Origin: Pseudotamlana haliotis
Lineage (GTDB): Bacteria; Bacteroidota; Bacteroidia; Flavobacteriales; Flavobacteriaceae
Assembly: GCF_008806375.1 (NCBI RefSeq)
Contig: NZ_WAAT01000037.1
Location: 150,803 to 214,802 of the forward strand
Reading direction: 5' to 3'
DNA: 64,000 nucleotides
This document shows, piece by piece, positions 34,024 through 42,608 of the stretch (position 1 is its first letter; every line of letters starts with the position of its first letter). The translations under genes were made by a program, and so were the position numbers. Under the pieces are notes generated by a model, which saw nothing but the letters and a program-made list of their open reading frames with translations, was not told the DNA's origin and ran no database searches.

Positions 34024-34080
34024 GTTCAAGGATTACAAAAAAGAGCACTAAAGTTTTAGAAATTAATAAAAGTTAAAACG

Positions 34081-34908
34081 TTGATAAAAACAGTGGCCAT
34101 ACAAGGCGTTAAAGGGTCTTTTCATCATATTGTTACCCAACAATTTTTTGATAATCCTGTAGATTCTATTGAGTGTATGACATTTGATAGGGTAGTAGAT
34201 TCTTTATTAAGCAAAGAAAGTGATGCTGGAGTTATGGCATTAGAGAATTCTATTGCGGGTTCTATAATTCCTAATTATGCACTTATTGATAAAAATGAGT
34301 TACATATTGTTGGAGAACATTATTTAGATATTCAGCATAATTTAATGGGGCTTAAAGGCCAAAGTATTGAAGACATTAAGGAAGTATATTCACATCCCAT
34401 GGCTTTATTACAGTGTAAAAAGTTTTTCAGACAATACCCGCATATTAAGTTGGTTGAAGATAAGGATACAGCCGAAGTAGCGCAGCGTATTCAAGAAAAA
34501 CAACTTAAAGGTGTAGGAGCCATTGCAAGTGTGGCTGCAGCCGAAATTTTTGAATTGGATATTCTAGCAGAAAGCATTCAAACGATAAAAAATAATGAAA
34601 CCCGTTTTGTTATTGTTAATCGTAAGAATTCTGCCGTGCCGGAACAAGAAATAAATAAAGCTTCAGTAAAATTTGAAGCCAACCATAAACGCGGAAGCCT
34701 CGCCGCTATTTTAAACGTAATGAGTGATTGCAAGTTGAGTTTAACCAAAATTCAATCGTTGCCAATTATTGAAACCCCATGGAAATATGCTTTTTTCGTG
34801 GATGTTACTTTTGATAGTTACGAAGATTTCAAAAAAGCTAAAGCTCTAATTGATATTATGGGCGATGGGTTTAAAGTGTTAGGTGAATATAAAAATGCGA
34901 AGTTATGA
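34081..34908 (+). CDS. pheA: prephenate dehydratase
   Basis: A 275-residue enzyme from a TTG start; no ATG is in a better place. The PDT domain covers about 1-180 with ALENSIAGS and the catalytic Thr174-Arg175-Phe176 (NNETRFVIV). The ACT domain covers about 195-275 (GSLAAILNVMSD, LTKIQSLPI, YAFFVDV), which gives allosteric inhibition by phenylalanine. It converts prephenate to phenylpyruvate. It lacks a chorismate mutase part, which is found on the DAHP synthase of the same operon. It follows the attenuator terminator by 57 bases. Confidence 0.96.
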   Translation: MIKTVAIQGVKGSFHHIVTQQFFDNPVDSIECMTFDRVVDSLLSKESDAGVMALENSIAGSIIPNYALIDKNELHIVGEHYLDIQHNLMGLKGQSIEDIKEVYSHPMALLQCKKFFRQYPHIKLVEDKDTAEVAQRIQEKQLKGVGAIASVAAAEIFELDILAESIQTIKNNETRFVIVNRKNSAVPEQEINKASVKFEANHKRGSLAAILNVMSDCKLSLTKIQSLPIIETPWKYAFFVDVTFDSYEDFKKAKALIDIMGDGFKVLGEYKNAKL

Positions 34909-36050
34909 TTGAAGTAGCAAATCGGTTACAAACGGTTGAAGAATACTACTTTTCAAAGAAATTAAGAGAAGTAGGCGCGCTTATGGCAAGCGGTAAACCG
35001 ATTATCAGTTTAGGAATTGGGAGTCCAGATTTGGCGCCTCCAGCAAAGGTGTTAGAAGCCATTTCTGAAAGTTTTAAAAGTCCGAGTGCTCATAAATATC
35101 AGAGCTATCAAGGGCTTCCAGAATTGCGTGAAGCGATGGCTGAGTTTTATAAAACACAGTTTTCTGTAAACTTAGACCCTGCTTCAGAAATTTTACCTTT
35201 AATGGGAAGCAAGGAAGGGATTATGCACATATCAATGGCTTACCTAAATGAAGGCGATTCGGTTTTAATTCCAAACCCAGGTTACCCAACTTACCAATCA
35301 GTTACTAATTTGGTAGGCGCTAAAGGCATATTATATAATTTGGATGCTGAAAATAATTGGATGCCAGATTTTGAAGCTTTAGAAAAGCTTGATTTAAGTA
35401 AAGTAAAGTTGATGTGGGTAAACTATCCGCACATGCCTACGGGAGCAAAACCAACCAAATCTATATTTGAAGATTTAGTAGCGTTTGCAAAACGTCATGA
35501 TATTTTAATTGTTAATGACAATCCGTATAGTTTCATATTAAACGATGCACCAAAAAGTTTATTGGAAGTTGAAGGTGCTAAAGAAGTTTGTTTAGAATTG
35601 AATTCCTTGAGTAAAACCTTCAATATGGCCGGTTGGCGTGTTGGAATGGTGATGGGGTCTACCGAGCATATTAATAATATTTTAAAGGTGAAAAGTAATA
35701 TGGACTCTGGTATGTTTTACGGCATACAAAAGGGTGCTATTGAAGCCTTGAAATGTTCAAAATCTTGGTATTCAGAATTGAATGCTGTGTATGAAGTGCG
35801 TCGTAAATTAGTATGGGAACTGGCTGATGCATTAAACTGTACTTATGATAAAAATGCTTCGGGCTTATTCATTTGGGCAAAATTACCAGAAGGCGAAAAA
35901 TCAGAAGCTTTTATAGATAAGATATTAATGGAAAAAGATATTTTTATCACACCAGGAACTGTATTTGGAACGCAAGGTGAAGGCTACGTAAGATTTTCGT
36001 TATGTGCAACGAGTAGTGCTATTAGAGAATGCATAGCACGAGTGAAATAA
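34905..36050 (+). CDS. PLP aminotransferase, probably aromatic/prephenate
   Basis: A 381-residue class I/II aminotransferase. GIGSPDLAPP is the N-terminal substrate loop, VNYPHMPTGA contains the cofactor-binding Asn region, and SLSKTFNMAGWRVG holds the PLP lysine. The ATG overlaps the pheA stop (ATGA), so it is translationally coupled. Lying between pheA and tyrA, it most likely transaminates phenylpyruvate and 4-hydroxyphenylpyruvate, or prephenate to arogenate. Specificity cannot be read from sequence. Confidence 0.88.
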   Translation: MIEVANRLQTVEEYYFSKKLREVGALMASGKPIISLGIGSPDLAPPAKVLEAISESFKSPSAHKYQSYQGLPELREAMAEFYKTQFSVNLDPASEILPLMGSKEGIMHISMAYLNEGDSVLIPNPGYPTYQSVTNLVGAKGILYNLDAENNWMPDFEALEKLDLSKVKLMWVNYPHMPTGAKPTKSIFEDLVAFAKRHDILIVNDNPYSFILNDAPKSLLEVEGAKEVCLELNSLSKTFNMAGWRVGMVMGSTEHINNILKVKSNMDSGMFYGIQKGAIEALKCSKSWYSELNAVYEVRRKLVWELADALNCTYDKNASGLFIWAKLPEGEKSEAFIDKILMEKDIFITPGTVFGTQGEGYVRFSLCATSSAIRECIARVK

Positions 36051-36096
36051 AATAAAGACAAGCTGTTTACGCTGTTGTAAGCTGCTATAAATAATA

Positions 36097-36142
36097 AACT
36101 CTTAACCCATTTGATAAGAGTTCCCTTTTAGGGTTTTTGGGG
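36097..36142 (+). repeat. dispersed hairpin leader element, copy before tyrA
   Basis: AACTCTTA (36097-36104) pairs with TAAGAGTT (36115-36122), the same 8-bp stem as before cysD. CCC-TTTTA-GGG and a further G-run follow. The CCCGAG loop motif is lost. It ends 9 bases before the tyrA ATG. Confidence 0.7.
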
Positions 36143-36151
36143 TAAAAAGAC

Positions 36152-37003
36152 ATGAAAAATATATACGCAATAGGTGTTGGTTTAATAGGGGGGAGTCTCG
36201 CTATCGATATAAAAAAGAATAATCCAGAAGCGATTATTCACGGTATCAGTAGGAAGGATGGTACCTTGGAAAAGGCCCTTGAGCTCAATATCATTGACAA
36301 AAAAGCCACTTTAGACGATCTTGAACATGCCGATTTGGTGATTATTTCAATTCCAGTTGATGCTACGGTAAAATTATTGCCAACAATTTTAGATAAAATA
36401 TCAGACGATACTTTGGTGGTTGATGCAGGTTCAACAAAAGTTGATATTTGTAAATCGGTAGAAGATCACCCAAGACGTAGAAATTTTCTAGCCATGCACC
36501 CGATTGCAGGTACAGAGCATTCTGGGCCAACAGCCGCTTTATCAGGGTTGTTTGTTGGGAAAACTAATATTGTTTGTGAAGTTGAAAAAACGACTTTTAA
36601 ACTGCAAGAGAAAGCTTTGAAGTTATTTGCTGATATCGGGATGCGTATCCGTTATATGAATCCAGAGGCACACGATAAACACATTGCCTATGTGTCGCAT
36701 TTATCGCACATCAGTTCGTTCATGTTAGGTAAAACTGTGATTGAAAAGGAGCGCAACGAACGTGATATTTTTGACATGGCGGGCAGTGGATTTGCTTCAA
36801 CGGTTCGTTTGGCAAAGAGTTCGCCAGAAATGTGGACACCTATATTTAAACAGAATAAAACTAATGTTATTGAAACATTAGAAGAATATATTAACAACCT
36901 CACTCAATTTAAAGAATTCATGCAAAAGGATGATTTCGATGCTATTTACAGTGAGATGGAAAGTACCAATTATATTAAAGATATTTTAAAAGGAATTAGT
37001 TAA
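36152..37003 (+). CDS. tyrA: prephenate dehydrogenase
   Basis: A 283-residue NAD-dependent enzyme: Rossmann GVGLIGGSLA at about 8-17, then VDAGSTK and MHPIAGTEHSGP, which carries the catalytic His, and HDKHIAYVSHLSHI. It oxidizes prephenate to 4-hydroxyphenylpyruvate for tyrosine. There is no ACT domain, so feedback may act on the DAHP synthase or only through the attenuator. It is 101 bases after the aminotransferase gene, a gap filled by the hairpin element. Confidence 0.95.
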   Translation: MKNIYAIGVGLIGGSLAIDIKKNNPEAIIHGISRKDGTLEKALELNIIDKKATLDDLEHADLVIISIPVDATVKLLPTILDKISDDTLVVDAGSTKVDICKSVEDHPRRRNFLAMHPIAGTEHSGPTAALSGLFVGKTNIVCEVEKTTFKLQEKALKLFADIGMRIRYMNPEAHDKHIAYVSHLSHISSFMLGKTVIEKERNERDIFDMAGSGFASTVRLAKSSPEMWTPIFKQNKTNVIETLEEYINNLTQFKEFMQKDDFDAIYSEMESTNYIKDILKGIS

Positions 37004-37013
37004 GCTTAAAATT

Positions 37014-38096
37014 ATGGAAAACAACAAAGAAATGAGAAAGTGGTTAGATGATTTAAATTTAGATCATCCACTAGTAATCGCAGGGCCTTGTAGTGCTGAA
37101 ACAGAAGAGCAGGTTTTAAAAATTGCACATGAGTTAAAAGATACTGATGTGACTTATTTTAGAGCTGGAATCTGGAAACCAAGAACGCGTCCTGGAATGT
37201 TTGAGGGAGTTGGTGCTTTAGGCTTAAAATGGTTACAAAAAGTAAAGGCTGAAACAGGTATGAAAATTTGTACGGAAGTTGCTAACGCAGCCCACGTAAA
37301 ATTAGCCTTAGAACACGATGTTGATTTATTATGGATTGGAGCACGTTCTACCGTAAGTCCTTTTATCATGCAAGAAATTGCAGATGCTTTAGAAGGTACT
37401 GATAAGCCAGTATTGATAAAGAATCCAGTAAATCCAGATTTAGCCTTATGGTTAGGAGGTATTGAAAGAATTTATGCTTCTGGTGTTAAAAACATTGGAG
37501 CGATTCATAGAGGTTTCTCAACTTATGAAAAAACCAAATACAGAAATAACCCAGAATGGCAATTGGCTATTGAATTTCAAAATAAATTCCCTGACATTCC
37601 TTTAATTAACGATCCTTCGCATATTACAGGGAAAAGAGATATGATTTTTGATGTGTCACAATCAGCCTTAGATTTAAATTTCGACGGGTTAATGATTGAA
37701 ACACATTACGATCCTGAAAACGCATGGAGTGATGCTGCACAGCAAGTGACGCCTTCTACATTGGTTCAAATTATGAGAGATTTGAAAATTAGAAAAGAAA
37801 CAAATGCTGAAGCAGATTACAATAATGCCTTAGAGAATTTAAGAGCACAAATCGACGTTGTTGATAATCAAATCATCGAATTATTAGGAAAACGTATGAA
37901 AGCCGCTGATGGTATTGGTCAGTTGAAAAAAGATAAAAACGTAGCCGTACTACAATCGAAACGTTGGAATGAGATTTTAGGTAAAATGGTCATGGAAGGT
38001 CAGCAATTTGGTTTAAGTGAAGAGTTCATTTTAAAAATGTTTAAAGCGATTCATCAAGAATCGATTAATCATCAAGAAAAAATCCTTCAATCATAA
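37014..38096 (+). CDS. DAHP synthase with C-terminal chorismate mutase
   Basis: A 360-residue fusion. Residues 1-265 are a type I-beta DAHP synthase without extra N-terminal domain: AGPCSAE, FRAGIWKPRTRPG, GARSTVSP, KNPVNPD, GAIHRGF, NDPSHITG. Residues 270-360 are an AroQ chorismate mutase (ALENLRAQIDVVDNQIIELLGKRM). This order, mutase at the C-terminus, is established for Bacteroidetes such as Prevotella and Porphyromonas, where prephenate binding to the mutase inhibits the synthase. It supplies the operon with both the entry reaction and prephenate. Confidence 0.95.
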   Translation: MENNKEMRKWLDDLNLDHPLVIAGPCSAETEEQVLKIAHELKDTDVTYFRAGIWKPRTRPGMFEGVGALGLKWLQKVKAETGMKICTEVANAAHVKLALEHDVDLLWIGARSTVSPFIMQEIADALEGTDKPVLIKNPVNPDLALWLGGIERIYASGVKNIGAIHRGFSTYEKTKYRNNPEWQLAIEFQNKFPDIPLINDPSHITGKRDMIFDVSQSALDLNFDGLMIETHYDPENAWSDAAQQVTPSTLVQIMRDLKIRKETNAEADYNNALENLRAQIDVVDNQIIELLGKRMKAADGIGQLKKDKNVAVLQSKRWNEILGKMVMEGQQFGLSEEFILKMFKAIHQESINHQEKILQS

Positions 38097-38115
38097 TTAA
38101 AGGAATTAAAATTGT

Positions 38116-38148
38116 AAAAGGCCTTCCATAGCGGAAGGCCTTTTTTTT
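38116..38148 (+). terminator. intrinsic terminator of the aromatic operon
   Basis: AAAAGGCCTTCC (38116-38127) pairs perfectly with GGAAGGCCTTTT and is followed by further T to 38148. Confidence 0.92.
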
Positions 38149-38172
38149 ATACTAAAGCTTATTTTTTATGAT

Positions 38173-38180
38173 TAATTTAG
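38173..38180 (+). promoter_or_regulatory. -7-like box that decides the next start
   Basis: TAATTTAG directly abuts an ATG at 38181. If it is the -7 box, transcription begins at about 38185, after that ATG, so the start at 38208 is the one used. Confidence 0.35.
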
Positions 38181-38207
38181 ATGAGGCAATTTGAAAAATC
38201 AGTTACT

Positions 38208-38738
38208 ATGCAAAAGTTATCCCTCTCTTTATTAGTATTTTTTGTTTTTATAATAGGGCTAAGTGCTCAAGAATCTAATGAAGCCGAAAGAAGTGAAACC
38301 AAAAATCAAATCAATTTTGTAATTGGTTACACTCATATTCCCCGTGCTTTTGAAGATGGTAGAGAAGAAGATCCTGTTTTTGTGCCTACAATAGGTATCG
38401 ATTATTTTAGAGAATTGAACGAAAAATGGGTTTTAGGCCTTGTTATGGATTTAGAGTTGACTGATTATGCATTAGAATTTAATGGAGACCATCTTCCTCG
38501 AGAAAATGCTTTTTTAGTAGGGGTTATAGCAGGCTACGAACTTTCAGAACACTGGGGCATTATGGCGGGTCCTGCCATAGAGTTTGAAGATCATAAAGAT
38601 TTATTTGTTTTCCGTTTAGCCACTGAATATAAAATAGATCTAGGTGAATCATGGTTGCTATTACCTTCATTTAACTATGATTTTAAAGAAGAATATGGTA
38701 CATGGAATCTTAGTGTTGGCGTAGGGAAGAAGTTTTAA
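38208..38738 (+). CDS. small outer-membrane beta-barrel protein
   Basis: A 176-residue protein with a signal peptide (MQKLSLSLLVFFVFIIGLSA) and a mature part of alternating strands ending in Phe (LSVGVGKKF), as outer-membrane barrels do. Pairs such as FVIGYTHIP, WVLGLVMDLEL and AFLVGVIAGYEL suggest eight strands. The role is unknown. I chose 38208 because the signal peptide starts there; an upstream ATG at 38181 would add nine polar residues. Confidence 0.75.
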   Translation: MQKLSLSLLVFFVFIIGLSAQESNEAERSETKNQINFVIGYTHIPRAFEDGREEDPVFVPTIGIDYFRELNEKWVLGLVMDLELTDYALEFNGDHLPRENAFLVGVIAGYELSEHWGIMAGPAIEFEDHKDLFVFRLATEYKIDLGESWLLLPSFNYDFKEEYGTWNLSVGVGKKF

Positions 38739-39144
38739 AGCTACTATCCCGTTAAAAATGAGAACGACTATCGGTTTGAGCTTGCCTACCTGCTGACCGG
38801 CTCAGATGAGAGCTTTTGAGAGGCTAAAAATTAGATCTTGACTACGATTAATTTCCTATTAAAAAACCAATTTAAAACATGTTATTAATTAATGTGTTTT
38901 TGCGCTTATTATGTTTTAATAATGAATGGTAATTGTGCTTTCTGATTTCATATTAATTAGTATATTTAAATTTTTGTTAATATTTTTTTTCGGGTTAATA
39001 TCTTAATCGTAAAAGTTATTTATTTGCGGTCTGAGAGCTTAGGTTTGTCATATAGGATATGTACTTTATAAAATCTAAGAACCTTATTCTAATAACCAAC
39101 AGTATAATAGGCTTTGTGGCCTATTTTTTAAATGGATTAATTAT
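38739..39144. other. AT-rich gap before putA with terminator-like hairpin
   Basis: The first 300 bases show nothing firm. At 39106-39129, AATAGGC pairs with GCCTATT around TTTGTG and runs into a T-stretch, an intrinsic-terminator shape only 16 bases before the putA ATG. A 37-codon hydrophobic frame (39059-39172, begins MYFIKSKNLILI) overlaps both; it has no proline codons and may be chance. Confidence 0.45.
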
Positions 39145-42100
39145 ATGGATAGAGCTACTGAAAACACGCTAAAACTTGCAGAGAAACTACAAGCTAATCA
39201 CACTTCAACTAAGAAAAATCCTTTTGCCGATCGACTTAAAACGATTATAGCAGAACCCGAGAGTAAACATTTTTTAATCCAAATGATGGATGTGGCTTTT
39301 AGGTCTAAAAACTATAAGAAAGTTGCCGGACATGTGATTTACTTGTTAAACACAAAAAAGAATTACGAATCCTTGTTCACACCCGTGGAGAATGCGATGC
39401 TGAAATCTTTTGCTTTAGTTGGTAAAGCCGTGCCTTCGCTTAGTGTGTCTATCATGCTCAAAAAAATCCAAGCCACCTCCAGTGATGTGGTGTTTTTTAT
39501 CAATAGTAAAAAGTTTAAAAAACACGCTCAGAAAAGAAAAGAGCAAAACATTACGCTTAATGTGAACCTTATTGGAGAAGCATTAATTGGGGAAGACGAA
39601 GCCCAAAAAAGAATTTTAGGCTACCTGGCGTTACTCAATAGAAAGGACGTTAACTATATTTCTATTAAAATCTCTACCATATTTTCACAAATTTCATCAC
39701 TAGCTCACGAAGATACTGTTGAAAAACTATCTATTAGGTTGGCTATGTTTTATGATGAAATCTTAAAAATTGAAAAGGAAACTGGTGTACAGAAGTTTGT
39801 AAACCTAGATATGGAAGAGTACAAGGATTTACAAATCACTTTCGATGTGTTTATGAAAACCTTGTCTTTACCTGCCTATAAAAATATTAGAGCTGGTATC
39901 GTATTGCAGGCTTATATTCCTGAAATGATTCACTATTACCGTGAACTCTATACTTGGGCTCAAAAAAGAGTGAATAATGGAGGGTCTTGTGTAAAAGTAA
40001 GATTGGTAAAGGGAGCTAATATGGAAATGGAAATGACTGAATCATCCATTGAAGATTGGCCATTAGCAACTTATAGTACCAAACCAGAAACTGATGCTAA
40101 TTACAAAAAAATATTATCGGAAATGTTAACTACCGACTCCGCCAGAGTAGTGAACGTAGGGGTAGCATCACATAATGTTTTTGACATCGCTTATGCATTA
40201 AATTTAGTAAAGGAAAATGAGTTAGAAGACTGTGTTGATTTTGAAATGCTTGAAGGCATGTCTAACGAGACGGTTGATAATTTATTGGCTGAAAAGGTAC
40301 ACTTACTATTATATACGCCTACGGTTAAAGAAAACCAGTATAACGCGGCTATCGCTTATTTGGTAAGAAGGCTTGATGAAGGTACACAACCTGGCAACTT
40401 CTTAAAAGAAGGTTATGGTTTAGAGGTAGGCTCTGAAAAATGGCATGAATTAAAAGATGAATTTCTTCATTCACTGTCGTTGATGGAGAATTTAGATACA
40501 ACTCCAAATCGAAAGCAAGACCGGAACACCCAAGTTCCAAAAGTTATGGAAGGCTTTCATAATGTGCCAAATACCGATTGGAATTTGCCGCAAAATATTG
40601 AATGGGCACAAAAAATTAAAACCGACTGGGAAACGCCTGAGAATATTATTGGAAAAACCATTCCTGTTGTAGGCAATTTAGATGATAATGAACGCTATAC
40701 GGTAAAAGTTAATAACTGGTCTGGAACACCGCCTTGGGATTATGAAATGTCAATCAAGGAAGATTATCAAAAGGCAATTGATGCTCCGAGTGAATGGCAA
40801 GATTATTCGGTTGCAAAGCGTGTGGAATTATTGAAAAAAGCTGCTGTAGAAATAGAAAAAAGTAGAGCTGATTTAATCGGTGTTGCTGTAGCTGAGCTTG
40901 GTAAAACTGTTAAAGAAGTTGATGTTGAGGTTTCAGAAGCTATCGATTTTGCCAATTTTTATGCAGAAAGTGCTATAGATATCGCAAAAGAATTTACCAG
41001 TGATGATGAGGGCATTAACTTGGTGTTATCACCATGGAATTTCCCAATTGCGATTCCTATTGGTGGGGCATTGGCCTCATTAGCTGCAGGTAAAAAGGTG
41101 ATTTTAAAACCTTCAACCAATGCATCAGCATGTTCATATTTAGTTTGTAAGTGTTTATGGGAAGCGGGTATCCCTAAAGATGCCTTGTATTTCTTGCCTT
41201 GTGAGGAAGCGATTCTTGATGACTTTTTAACGACAGGAAATGTTTTTGATGCAGTCATTTTAACTGGTGGTACAGATACGGCACATTTCTTATTAGAAAG
41301 AAATCCGCAATTAAATTTATATGCTGAAACCGGAGGTAAAAATAGTACCATTGTTACAAGCTTAGCAGATAAAGAGCAGGCAGCTGTTAATATCGTACAG
41401 TCTGCATTTGGTAATGCGGGGCAAAAATGTTCAGCAACTTCTTTACTTATTTTAACCGAAGATGTGTTTACCGATAAAGAGTTTAAAGCGCTATTAAAAG
41501 ATGCTGCAAAGAGTAAAACCTTTGGGAACCCTTGGGATTATTCAACTGAAATCGGACCTCTAGCGGTACCGTTAACCGAGAAGTTAAAACATGTGATTAG
41601 AAACACACCTGACGACCAATGGTTGGTTAAACCAAAATTAAACGGAAATCACATGCTTACTCCTGGGATTGTTTGGGACGTAACTACCGATGACTATTCG
41701 TATCAAAATGAGTTGTTCGGACCAATTTTATCAGTGATGAAAGCGAAAAATCTAGAAGATGCTGTTGAAATCGCTAACAGCGTCGATTATGGATTAACCG
41801 CCGGTATAGAATCACTAGATGATAACGAAATAGAGTATTGGAATAATCATATTGAGGCGGGGAATAAATATGTTAACCGATCAACTACCGGTGCCATTGT
41901 GCAAAGACAGCCCTTTGGTGGTATTAAAGCATCTTGCTTTGGCTTCGGAATGAAAGCAGGAGGCATTAACTACGTGCTTCAGTTTACAAATATAAATTCT
42001 AAGGTAACTGATTGGAAAGCAGATTACCAAAAATGGTATGATGAATTGTTTAGTAAGAAAATTGACTATGTTAACTTACGCGGACAATCTAATATTTGTA

Positions 42101-42468
42101 GCTACAATACCTATAAAGAAATTCTGTTGTTTTACGATGTGCACACACCACAGAAGCATATTGATAAAATTGAATACATTGCTGAGTTTTTAAATATTCC
42201 TTTAGTTAAGGATACTTGTGGTAATGCTTTAAAACACCATCCAAAAGATTTTACATGTGTAAGAACTTTAGGGGTGTTATCTGATCATTTCTTAATTAGA
42301 TGTCACCAAAACGCCATTCATGTTTATAAAGATGAACCTAGAAATAGTGGGCGTATTGAGTTGCTTAATTACTTAATTGAACAGAGTTATTCGCATAATT
42401 ACCACCGTTACGGAAACTTAATGGGTGTAGCATATAATGCCGAAGAGAAACCTAGATATTACGAATAA
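39145..42468 (+). CDS. putA: bifunctional proline dehydrogenase / glutamate-semialdehyde dehydrogenase
   Basis: An 1107-residue PutA. Residues about 130-430 are the proline dehydrogenase FAD barrel (VNYISIKISTIFSQIS, MEEYKDLQIT, VKVRLVKGANMEME). Residues about 530-990 are the aldehyde dehydrogenase with Glu728 (ETGGKNS) and catalytic Cys762 (GQKCSAT). The N-terminal ribbon-helix-helix DNA-binding domain of enterobacterial PutA is absent, so it does not repress itself that way. It oxidizes proline to glutamate, feeding electrons to quinone and then NAD. It is a single gene with a terminator behind it and a terminator-like hairpin in front. Confidence 0.95.
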   Translation: MDRATENTLKLAEKLQANHTSTKKNPFADRLKTIIAEPESKHFLIQMMDVAFRSKNYKKVAGHVIYLLNTKKNYESLFTPVENAMLKSFALVGKAVPSLSVSIMLKKIQATSSDVVFFINSKKFKKHAQKRKEQNITLNVNLIGEALIGEDEAQKRILGYLALLNRKDVNYISIKISTIFSQISSLAHEDTVEKLSIRLAMFYDEILKIEKETGVQKFVNLDMEEYKDLQITFDVFMKTLSLPAYKNIRAGIVLQAYIPEMIHYYRELYTWAQKRVNNGGSCVKVRLVKGANMEMEMTESSIEDWPLATYSTKPETDANYKKILSEMLTTDSARVVNVGVASHNVFDIAYALNLVKENELEDCVDFEMLEGMSNETVDNLLAEKVHLLLYTPTVKENQYNAAIAYLVRRLDEGTQPGNFLKEGYGLEVGSEKWHELKDEFLHSLSLMENLDTTPNRKQDRNTQVPKVMEGFHNVPNTDWNLPQNIEWAQKIKTDWETPENIIGKTIPVVGNLDDNERYTVKVNNWSGTPPWDYEMSIKEDYQKAIDAPSEWQDYSVAKRVELLKKAAVEIEKSRADLIGVAVAELGKTVKEVDVEVSEAIDFANFYAESAIDIAKEFTSDDEGINLVLSPWNFPIAIPIGGALASLAAGKKVILKPSTNASACSYLVCKCLWEAGIPKDALYFLPCEEAILDDFLTTGNVFDAVILTGGTDTAHFLLERNPQLNLYAETGGKNSTIVTSLADKEQAAVNIVQSAFGNAGQKCSATSLLILTEDVFTDKEFKALLKDAAKSKTFGNPWDYSTEIGPLAVPLTEKLKHVIRNTPDDQWLVKPKLNGNHMLTPGIVWDVTTDDYSYQNELFGPILSVMKAKNLEDAVEIANSVDYGLTAGIESLDDNEIEYWNNHIEAGNKYVNRSTTGAIVQRQPFGGIKASCFGFGMKAGGINYVLQFTNINSKVTDWKADYQKWYDELFSKKIDYVNLRGQSNICSYNTYKEILLFYDVHTPQKHIDKIEYIAEFLNIPLVKDTCGNALKHHPKDFTCVRTLGVLSDHFLIRCHQNAIHVYKDEPRNSGRIELLNYLIEQSYSHNYHRYGNLMGVAYNAEEKPRYYE

Positions 42469-42501
42469 AATGATTTTTTAGAAAGCAGAAATCAATTTAA
42501 G

Positions 42502-42532
42502 AAACCTCGAGACCTAGTCTTGAGGTTTTTTG
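42502..42532 (+). terminator. intrinsic terminator after putA
   Basis: AAACCTCGAGAC (42502-42513) pairs with GTCTTGAGGTTT (42517-42528, one wobble) and a T-run follows. Confidence 0.88.
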
Positions 42533-42608
42533 TTCAGGCTAGATATGAAAAGATTATTATTCACTCTTAAGTATAAAAGTTGTTAATTTGCAGTATTAGC
42601 ATGAATTA

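Noticed and set aside
33811..34029. A 72-codon frame on the minus strand between gldA and pheA
   Set aside because: It is the antisense of the attenuator and leader peptide, has no family-like sequence, and lies across the pheA promoter.
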